Origin: Hyphomicrobium nitrativorans NL23 | GTDB taxonomy: Bacteria > Pseudomonadota > Alphaproteobacteria > Rhizobiales > Hyphomicrobiaceae | Length of the DNA: 64,000 bases | Direction of reading: 5' to 3' | NCBI RefSeq assembly: GCF_000503895.1 | Contig: NC_022997.1 | Coordinates: 2,793,821-2,857,820, forward strand | Shown here: positions 27,619 through 34,031 of the stretch, piece after piece | Layout: every line of letters starts with the position of its first letter | How positions within the stretch are numbered: the first letter of the stretch is position 1 | Translations under genes and position numbers: made by a program | Notes under the pieces: generated by a model | Database searches by the model: none | What the model was told of the DNA's origin: nothing | What the model saw: only the letters and a program-made list of their open reading frames with translations

Positions 27619-29973
27619 TCACGCCGTGCGCTTCAACGGAAACCAGCGGCGATAGAGCGAGACCGCGGCCGGCAAGATCACGAGTTGCGCGAACAGCGAC
27701 GCAAAGAGACAGACCGCTGCGAGCTGTCCGAAAAGGCGCAGCGACGGCAGATCCGACAGCATCGTGACGCCGAGGCCCAGCGCGAGCACGATGGTCGTCA
27801 ACACCACGACGGGACCGATGTGATGGGCCGTGCGGGCCAACACTTCCTGCTCGCTCCCGGGTCCGGCACCGAGACGGTCTTCCTCCAGTCGAAACCGATT
27901 GAGGAAATGAATGGTGGAATCGATTGCGAGCGAGAACGCCACCGCGATGGCGACGATGGACGCGAATTGGAGCCCCTGCCCGCTGACCGACAGCAGCGTT
28001 CCCGTCACGAAGATCGGAAACAGCGAGGGCAACACGGCCGCGACACCAACCATCATCGAGCGAAGCGCGATGGCGAGGAAGACGAACACCAGGAAGATGT
28101 CGCCGACCAGCCCGACGTTGAGCTCGCCGATGAGGAGGGCCGAGTTGCGCGCGGCGATGGCGGGAAGGCCCGTGACCGATATCCGATAGCCGGGGTTCGC
28201 AGCGCGAACGGGATCGAGCGCGCGGTCGATCTCGTCCACCACGGGCAAGATCTCGCTCGCGTCGATGTCGGGCAAGCGCGCGGTCACGAGCACCGCTTGC
28301 TCGTCGGCCGCGATGAAGCGGCGCACGAGATGCTCGGGCAAGAGGCCCACATACTTTTGAACCGTCTCGACGCTGGCGTCGCCCGCCGCGCGGAGCCAGC
28401 GGCGCAGGCTTTCGAGCGACCAGACGTTGCCGAGCCCGGCTTGGCCTTCCAGCACCTCGTGCGCGCGCGAAATGACGGCGAGCGTGGCCGGGTCGTACAA
28501 GGCGATGGTCGTATTTTCGCTCTCGGCCTTGTCCCATTCGATCATCACGTGGACGGGGTTGGCGCCCGTCAACTTGGTGTCGAGGCTGCCCGTCGCGGCG
28601 AGCGCCTGCTCGCGGTCCGGCACTTGATCGGCGAGCCGGTACATGGGCTTCAGGTTGACGTAGGCATACCCCGTCGCGGCGACGGCCACGAGACCCGCAA
28701 GGACGAATGCAAGAGGCCGTGAGCCGACGAAGTTCATGATCCCGCTCGTCGCGCGCTGCAGGACGCCGATGCCGCCCTCCTCGCGAATGCGCGGATCGAC
28801 AACGGCGGGCGGCTCGCGCCGGATCAAGATCGCGGCGAGGACCGGCACGACGACGGCGACGGTGACGTAAGTGATCGTCACCGCCATCAGCACCGCGAGA
28901 CCGAACGTGCGAATGAGCGCGGACGTCGCGAACGCGAACACGACAAGCGAGAGCGCCTGGTTCATGGCCGTCAGCAGGCAGGCCGGGGCCACGTCACGCA
29001 CCGCGTTGCGGGCTGCTTCAACGCGATCGACGCCCGCGAGGATGTCGCGCCGGATCGCAAATACGAGGTGCATCGAATCCGAAAAGCCGGTGACGAGGAT
29101 CAGCGGCGTGATCACGTTGATGAACACATTGAGACGGAAATCGAGATGCCCGAGCACGCCGAGCGTCCAGAAAATCGCGATCGCGGGCCCGAGCACGGCG
29201 ATCAACGTGAGCGAGATGCGACGGAAAAAGAGATAGGCGACGACGATGCCGGCGAGGAAACCCAAGCCGTTATAGATCAGCCGGTCGCGCTCGACGGCAT
29301 TGCGGATTTCGAGTTGCATCACCGGCGCGCCGGTGAGCCTGGCGGAGAGGCCCGTGCCCGAGAGTTCCCGCTCCACCGTCTCCCGGATGCCGCCGATCAC
29401 GGTGCGAGCCGAAAGATCCGACACGGCCTTGCGGTCGAGCGCGATCACGATCAGCGCCAGCTCACCGTCAGCGGACAAGAACTTGTCCTTGACGATGTCG
29501 TTCTCCTTCAGAGCCGCCATGACGGCGGCATAGCCCGTGGCGTCCGCCGGAAGCTCGTCTGGCACGACGGGGGCGGCATAGCCGTTCTCGTCGGGTGCGG
29601 TGCGGGCGGAGAGCATCGAGACGAGACCGCCGACGCCATCGGTGAGTTGCAGTTCGATCACCGCATCACGGAACGCCCGGATGCCGTCCGGTTCGAGCAA
29701 TCCCTTCCCCTCGACCACGATCAGAACGTCGTACTCGCTCGACGGAAAGCGGCGGTCGATATCCTCATATTGGCGGAACTCGGCCGTATCGGCCCGGAAG
29801 AGCTCCGAAAGGCTGTCGTCGACGCGGAGCTTGGTCACGCCGACGAGCGCGAGGCCGGTCAGGACGACGATCAGCGCGAGGACGGCATAAGGCGCTTTGA
29901 GCGCCACAAGCCCCAAGCGGTCCAGGCCGAACGAGAGCCAGAAGGATCGGCGCGGGAAGTCGTCGTCAGCCAT
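27619..29973 (-). CDS. RND superfamily (MMPL) transporter
   Basis: A 784-residue inner-membrane protein with the duplicated RND layout: TM1 (about 27-48), a large periplasmic loop (to about 225), TM2-6, TM7 (about 420-440), a second loop (to about 615) and TM8-12. The segments ITPLILVTGFSDSMHLVFA and SIVAIAVAFSLAIDSTIHF carry the Asp residues typical of proton-driven MMPL/SSD transporters. Relatives move lipids, hopanoids or sterol-like molecules; HpnN is one example. No hopanoid gene adjoins. No membrane-fusion partner is nearby either. The ATG at 29973 precedes the first helix by about 25 residues. Confidence 0.88.
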   Translation of the reverse strand: MADDDFPRRSFWLSFGLDRLGLVALKAPYAVLALIVVLTGLALVGVTKLRVDDSLSELFRADTAEFRQYEDIDRRFPSSEYDVLIVVEGKGLLEPDGIRAFRDAVIELQLTDGVGGLVSMLSARTAPDENGYAAPVVPDELPADATGYAAVMAALKENDIVKDKFLSADGELALIVIALDRKAVSDLSARTVIGGIRETVERELSGTGLSARLTGAPVMQLEIRNAVERDRLIYNGLGFLAGIVVAYLFFRRISLTLIAVLGPAIAIFWTLGVLGHLDFRLNVFINVITPLILVTGFSDSMHLVFAIRRDILAGVDRVEAARNAVRDVAPACLLTAMNQALSLVVFAFATSALIRTFGLAVLMAVTITYVTVAVVVPVLAAILIRREPPAVVDPRIREEGGIGVLQRATSGIMNFVGSRPLAFVLAGLVAVAATGYAYVNLKPMYRLADQVPDREQALAATGSLDTKLTGANPVHVMIEWDKAESENTTIALYDPATLAVISRAHEVLEGQAGLGNVWSLESLRRWLRAAGDASVETVQKYVGLLPEHLVRRFIAADEQAVLVTARLPDIDASEILPVVDEIDRALDPVRAANPGYRISVTGLPAIAARNSALLIGELNVGLVGDIFLVFVFLAIALRSMMVGVAAVLPSLFPIFVTGTLLSVSGQGLQFASIVAIAVAFSLAIDSTIHFLNRFRLEEDRLGAGPGSEQEVLARTAHHIGPVVVLTTIVLALGLGVTMLSDLPSLRLFGQLAAVCLFASLFAQLVILPAAVSLYRRWFPLKRTA

Positions 29974-30207
29974 GCCCGATGCCGGCATTCCCGCCGGCTT
30001 CCCTTCGATCCGCCCCCGCCGACGGCAATGCGCCGGTGCCTGCATTTTCGCTCGGCGCGGCACCCTGGCATCGGGGCCTCGCCCGTGCAAGGTCCCGACA
30101 GGTTGCATCCGCCATTGCAGAGCGGCGTCCGATACCCTAGCTATCCACGGAAGCTAGCCACCGGCTGAGCCTCGGTTCGCATCGGCCTGGGCAGGAGATT
30201 GAGTGCT

Positions 30208-30465
30208 ATGGAACCCGCCCCGGCATCCGCCACCCTCGATACCGTCGGTCTTCGCTGCCCCCTGCCGATCCTCAAGGCACGCAAGGCGCTCGCGGGCCTC
30301 GCCCCCGGCGCGGTGCTGGAGGTGCTGGCCAGCGACCCCGGTGCAGCCGACGATTTCGAGGCTTTCTGCCGCACCACGGGGCACCGCCTCGTGAGACAGA
30401 GCGCGATATCGGGCGTGCATCGCTTTCTGATCGAAAAGGCGGCCCGGCAGCCGGATGCCGCCTGA
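30208..30465 (+). CDS. tusA: TusA-family sulfurtransferase
   Basis: An 85-residue sulfur-carrier protein. The active-site motif LRCPLPIL (CPxP) follows a short N-terminus, and the rest of the two-layer fold is recognisable (VLASDPGAADDFEAFCRTTGH). TusA proteins accept persulfide from cysteine desulfurases and relay sulfur to tRNA thiolation, molybdopterin or sulfur oxidation. The ATG at 30208 is preferred to a TTG nine bases upstream. It lies 3.8 kb from the encapsulin-linked cysteine desulfurase. A tRNA gene follows. Confidence 0.92.
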   Translation: MEPAPASATLDTVGLRCPLPILKARKALAGLAPGAVLEVLASDPGAADDFEAFCRTTGHRLVRQSAISGVHRFLIEKAARQPDAA

Positions 30466-30578
30466 GCGTGACAGGTGAGCTTGACAGGCCGGGGACGCTG
30501 CTCGCATAACGGCGTCGTCTTGCGCCGGGATACTCCCGGCCCGCATTCCGCAGGACCATGGACGGGGTCACCCCGAAC

Positions 30579-30653
30579 GGGCGGTTAGCTCAGCGGTAGA
30601 GCACACGCTTCACACGCGTGGGGTCACTGGTTCAATCCCAGTACCGCCCACCA
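30579..30653 (+). tRNA. tRNA-Val (anticodon CAC), CCA end encoded
   Basis: A full cloverleaf can be drawn. The acceptor GGGCGGT (30579-30585) pairs with ACCGCCC (30643-30649), D stem GCTC/GAGC, and the anticodon stem CACGC/GCGTG encloses loop TTCACAC (anticodon CAC at 30611-30613). The T stem ACTGG/CCAGT encloses TTCAATC. Discriminator A is at 30650 and genomic CCA at 30651-30653. Confidence 0.97.
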
Positions 30654-30657
30654 TTTG

Positions 30658-30844
30658 TCGCTCACGCGCGCTGCTCCGAGCGCCAGGCGCTCGGGCGCGC
30701 TCCGCGGGGGCGGCGCGCGCGCCGGGTCGCCTTGCTCCCAGGCCCTACGGGCCGAAGCCGCCAAATCATCCGAATTGGTCCGAGCGCGACATAGGTCGTC
30801 GCTCACGCGCGCGGCTCCGAGCGTCAGGCGCTCGGACCAATTCG
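30658..30844. repeat. repeat cluster after tRNA-Val: 37-base direct repeats and 17-bp inverted repeat
   Basis: Two direct copies (30658-30694 and 30799-30835) match at 35 of 37 positions. Each contains the near-palindrome CCGAGCG-5nt-CGCTCGG. A perfect 17-bp inverted repeat has arms at 30771-30787 and 30828-30844 (CGAATTGGTCCGAGCGC and its complement). Between the direct copies lies CCGGGTCGCCTTGCTCCC, which recurs at 52366-52383. No protein is supported here. Confidence 0.75.
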
Positions 30845-30884
30845 TCATCGCTCAAGTTTCGCAGTCTTCCGGCCATCGCGGTCG

Positions 30885-31817
30885 TTACAAAGACGCCGCC
30901 GTGCGCTCGGCCGTGCGGACGTGGGCCTCGGTGACGCCGGGCGCGCACATTTCGATGAAGCGATAGACGTATCCGCGCAGGAACCGGCCGCGCCGCACCG
31001 CGATGCTCGACGTGTTAATCTCGAAAAGCCTCGGCGTCACGATGCGCGTGAGGTTGGCGTCGCGCTCCTTGTCGAACGCCATCGACGCAATGATGCCGAC
31101 GCCCATGCCAAGCTCGACATAAGCCTTGATCACGTCGGCATCGAGTGCCGTCATCGCCACGTCCGCGACGAGCGACGCCTTTTGAAAGGCGTCGTCGATG
31201 CGCGCGCGCCCCGTGAGCCCTTCATCGTACGTGATAAGCGGGTAAGGAGCGATGTCCTCCAGCGTCACATTCTTCCGGCGCGCAAGAGGGTGCGACTTGG
31301 GAACGATGATGACGTGCTCCCAAGAGTAAAAGGGGAAGGTGAGGATCTGCGGATTGTGTTCAAGCGTGTCGGTCGCAATGCCGACATCGGCCAGCCCCTC
31401 CAGCAGCACGCTCGCGATGTCCTTGGGGCTAAGTTGCTTGAGCGTCAGGCGAACTTCCGGAAATGATTTTTTGAACTCGGCGATGACACCTGGAAGCGAG
31501 TAGCGCGCCTGGGTGTGCGTGGTGGCGATCACCAGGGTGCCGCACGCTCTTTGGGAAATGCTGGACGACAGCTCTTCCAAATTCTGGGTTTCCAGAAGAA
31601 TACGCTCGATGACAGCGGCGACTTCGCGCCCTGGGTCCGTGAGGCCGAGAAGCCGCTTGCCGCGACGAACGAAGATCTCGAAACCAAGCTCATCCTCAAG
31701 GTCGCGGATGTGCTTGCTGACGCCGGATTGCGAGGTCAGCAGCACGTTGGCTGCTTCCGTCAGATTGAAGCGCTGGCGCACGGTTTCCCGGATGATGCGC
31801 AATTGCTGAAAATTCAT
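30885..31817 (-). CDS. LysR-type regulator, CysB-like
   Basis: A 310-residue LysR regulator. The N-terminal winged helix-turn-helix (MNFQQLRIIRETVRQ, NLTEAANVLLTSQSGVSKHI) and the effector domain opening ATTHTQARYSLP match the CysB/Cbl subgroup. That subgroup senses O-acetylserine, N-acetylserine or related sulfur signals. The next gene, divergent, is serine acetyltransferase, the source of O-acetylserine. Control of the cysE-encapsulin-desulfurase genes is therefore a sound inference. The ATG at 31817 is the conserved family start. Its own promoter shares the 176-base divergent gap. Confidence 0.93.
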   Translation of the reverse strand: MNFQQLRIIRETVRQRFNLTEAANVLLTSQSGVSKHIRDLEDELGFEIFVRRGKRLLGLTDPGREVAAVIERILLETQNLEELSSSISQRACGTLVIATTHTQARYSLPGVIAEFKKSFPEVRLTLKQLSPKDIASVLLEGLADVGIATDTLEHNPQILTFPFYSWEHVIIVPKSHPLARRKNVTLEDIAPYPLITYDEGLTGRARIDDAFQKASLVADVAMTALDADVIKAYVELGMGVGIIASMAFDKERDANLTRIVTPRLFEINTSSIAVRRGRFLRGYVYRFIEMCAPGVTEAHVRTAERTAASL

Positions 31818-31875
31818 AAGCCAACGGCTCCGCAACGTTGCCACGCCCGGCCAAGCGTCCACGCTTCACGTTTTA

Positions 31876-31883
31876 GAATAAGC
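31876..31883. promoter_or_regulatory. candidate regulator half-site in the cysB-like/cysE gap
   Basis: GAATAAGC occurs here and again at 33064-33071 just before the encapsulin gene. TTCACG lies close by in both places. LysR regulators usually bind such AT-rich dyads, but the match is short and function is inferred. Confidence 0.3.
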
Positions 31884-31993
31884 TTGCCAAGGGACGAGCG
31901 TAGCCGGGCGTTCGCAGCGGCCAAAAGAACAATTTCTTCTATGCATATGCCGAAACGCCGATTGGCTGCGCACCGCGCCGATCTGCATAGCTT

Positions 31994-33025
31994 ATGAGTT
32001 CTTCTTCTTTCTCGGCGGCTCGGAGCGCCAATAAAAGTGTCGGGAGTGAGCGTCACGACAAGGCCTTCGCGATGACCGTCCAAGAGAACTCTCCGCCGCT
32101 CGACACGGTGGATCTTTCCATTCCGCTCGATCGCATCGTCGCGGCGCTCAAGGCTTCCCGCGACCGGGCGCGAACCCTCACGCCGCGTAGCGCATACGCG
32201 CGCGATCTTCCAAATCCGGAAAACGCGGGCCGCGTTCTGAAGGAGCTGTTCGCAGCGCTTTTTCCGCGCCACGGCGGCGGACAGGATGCGACCGACAAGG
32301 GGATCGACTACTTCGTCGGCAACACGCTCAACAGCGCGCTCCGGCAGTTGCGCGGTCTCCTCAGCCAGGAACTGCGCTTCACGTTCGCGCTGGAGCAGCG
32401 CGCCGACACGGCCATCGAAGGGATCGTTGCATCCATCACCCACGACTTCGCGGAGCGCCTGCCTCACATCCGAGAGAGTGTCATCCTGGATGCGCGCGCG
32501 GCCTTCGACGGCGATCCTTCGGCGAAGAGCCTCGAAGAGGTTTTGCTGAGCTATCCTGGCATCAAGGCGATTTATTATCACCGCGTCGCGCATCAGCTCT
32601 TTCGGCTGGGAGCGCCAATCGTTGCCCGCATCGTCAGCGAGTTGTCGCATTCGTCCACCGGCATCGACATTCATCCGGGCGCCGAGATCGGCTCAAGCTT
32701 CTTCATCGACCATGGAACGGGCGTCGTGATCGGCGAGACGGCCGTCATCGGCGAGCGCGTGCGGCTCTATCAGGCGGTGACGCTCGGAGCGAAACGTTTT
32801 TCGGTCGACGAAAGCGGTGCGCTCGTCAAGGGCGCGCCGCGCCATCCGATCGTCGAGGACGACGTCGTGATCTACGCGGGCGCCACCATCCTCGGGCGCA
32901 TCACCATCGGCCGCGGTTCCGTCATCGGCGGCAACGTGTGGCTGACGCGTAGCGTGCCGGCTGGGAGCCACGTGCTGCAAGCGCAGCCGATTGCGGATTC
33001 CTTCGAAGCTGGACTGGGAATCTAA
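31994..33025 (+). CDS. cysE: serine O-acetyltransferase
   Basis: A 343-residue serine acetyltransferase of the CysE/EpsC type. It makes O-acetylserine from serine and acetyl-CoA. An N-terminal helical domain (about 40-215, with SYPGIKAIYYHRVAHQL) is followed by a left-handed beta-helix of hexapeptide repeats (GIDIHPGAEIGSSFFIDHG, GVVIGETAVIGERVRLYQ) and the acetyl-CoA site. Ser/Lys-rich N-terminal residues exceed the usual start. An alternative ATG at 32072 is possible, as neither has a strong Shine-Dalgarno. It sits 94 bases upstream of the encapsulin gene on the same strand, as found near other family 2A encapsulins. Confidence 0.94.
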   Translation: MSSSSFSAARSANKSVGSERHDKAFAMTVQENSPPLDTVDLSIPLDRIVAALKASRDRARTLTPRSAYARDLPNPENAGRVLKELFAALFPRHGGGQDATDKGIDYFVGNTLNSALRQLRGLLSQELRFTFALEQRADTAIEGIVASITHDFAERLPHIRESVILDARAAFDGDPSAKSLEEVLLSYPGIKAIYYHRVAHQLFRLGAPIVARIVSELSHSSTGIDIHPGAEIGSSFFIDHGTGVVIGETAVIGERVRLYQAVTLGAKRFSVDESGALVKGAPRHPIVEDDVVIYAGATILGRITIGRGSVIGGNVWLTRSVPAGSHVLQAQPIADSFEAGLGI

Positions 33026-33060
33026 TTCCAATATCTTGGCGTTGACGGCCAATTCCATTC

Positions 33061-33080
33061 CGTGAATAAGCATATTCACG
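33061..33080. promoter_or_regulatory. 20-base palindrome upstream of the encapsulin gene
   Basis: CGTGAATA (33061-33068), spacer AGCA, TATTCACG (33073-33080): a perfect 8-bp dyad in an AT-rich 94-base gap. A TTGACG at 33042-33047 could be a -35, placing the dyad over the -10 region. An operator for the CysB-like or another sulfur/stress regulator is the natural reading. Function is inferred. Confidence 0.45.
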
Positions 33081-33119
33081 ATAACAATATTCTCCATTAT
33101 AGCAGAATTTGGGTCAAAC

Positions 33120-34031
33120 ATGGCAGACGATAAACAGACAGCTCTTGGCGATATTTCTGCCCGGCAACTCGCCAATGCCACCAAAACCGTCCCGCAGATG
33201 TCGAGCATCACGCCGCGTTGGCTGGTGCACTTCCTGAATTGGGTTCCGGTCGAGGCAGGCATCTATCGCGTCAACAAGGTGAAGGATGCGGACAGCGTCG
33301 AGGTGGCCTGCTCGCTGCGCGACGAGCGCGTGCTTCCGCAGACATACGTCGACTACATCGACAATCCGCGCGAGTATCTCCTGAGCGCGGTGCAGACCGT
33401 TCTCGACGTTCATACGCGCGTCTCGGATCTCTACAGCGTGCCGCACAACCAGATCAAAGAGCAGCTTCGCTTGACGATCGAGACGGTGAAGGAGCGCCAG
33501 GAGAGCGAGCTCATCAACAACAAGGAATACGGCCTGCTCGCGCATGCAGCCGCCTCGCAGAAGATCAAGACGCGGAGCGGCGCGCCGACGCCGGACGATC
33601 TCGACGAACTGATCAGCCGCGTCTGGAAAGAGCCTGCGTTCTTCCTCGCGCATCCGCTGGCAATTGCCGCGTTCGGCCGTGAATGCACGCGCCGCGGCGT
33701 TCCCCCGCCGACCGTCACGCTGTTCGGCTCGCCGTTCCTCACCTGGCGCGGCATTCCACTCATTCCATCCGACAAGCTCGAAGTGAAGGCCGGCAAGACC
33801 AACATCCTCCTGATCCGCACCGGCGAAGCCAAGCAGGGCGTGGTCGGTCTCTTCCAGCCCGGCCTGCCAGGCGAGCTTTCGAAGGGGCTGTCGGTCCGCT
33901 TCATGGGGATCAACGATCAGGCGATCGCCTCCTACCTCGTCTCGCTCTACTGCTCGCTCGCCGTTCTGACGGACGATGCGCTCGGTGTTCTGGAAGGCGT
34001 CGAGGTGGGCAAGTATCATGTCTACAGCTAA
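33120..34031 (+). CDS. family 2A encapsulin nanocompartment shell protein (SrpI-like)
   Basis: A 303-residue HK97-fold shell protein of encapsulin family 2A. Recognisable segments are the N-terminal arm (ITPRWLVHFLNWVPVEAGIYRV in two parts), QTYVDYIDNPREYLLSAVQT, LINNKEYGLLAHAA, and the E-loop/A-domain part GSPFLTWRGIPLIPSDKL. The C-terminus is LTDDALGVLEGVEVGKYHVYS. Length and order match SrpI-type shells. No inserted cyclic-nucleotide-binding domain is present, which separates it from family 2B. It should self-assemble into an icosahedral cage in the cytosol. Its stop overlaps the next gene by 14 bases, and that gene encodes the expected cargo enzyme. Confidence 0.93.
   Translation: MADDKQTALGDISARQLANATKTVPQMSSITPRWLVHFLNWVPVEAGIYRVNKVKDADSVEVACSLRDERVLPQTYVDYIDNPREYLLSAVQTVLDVHTRVSDLYSVPHNQIKEQLRLTIETVKERQESELINNKEYGLLAHAAASQKIKTRSGAPTPDDLDELISRVWKEPAFFLAHPLAIAAFGRECTRRGVPPPTVTLFGSPFLTWRGIPLIPSDKLEVKAGKTNILLIRTGEAKQGVVGLFQPGLPGELSKGLSVRFMGINDQAIASYLVSLYCSLAVLTDDALGVLEGVEVGKYHVYS

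Noticed and set aside
30624-30848. Minus-strand frame of 74 codons with internal repeats, overlapping tRNA-Val
   Set aside because: It overlaps the tRNA and its repetition simply mirrors the 37-base DNA repeats. No ribosome site or domain is seen.
33120-34031. Phage capsid gene indicating a prophage
   Set aside because: The HK97-like protein matches the SrpI encapsulin type, is coupled to a cysteine desulfurase, and no portal, terminase, protease or tail genes lie nearby.
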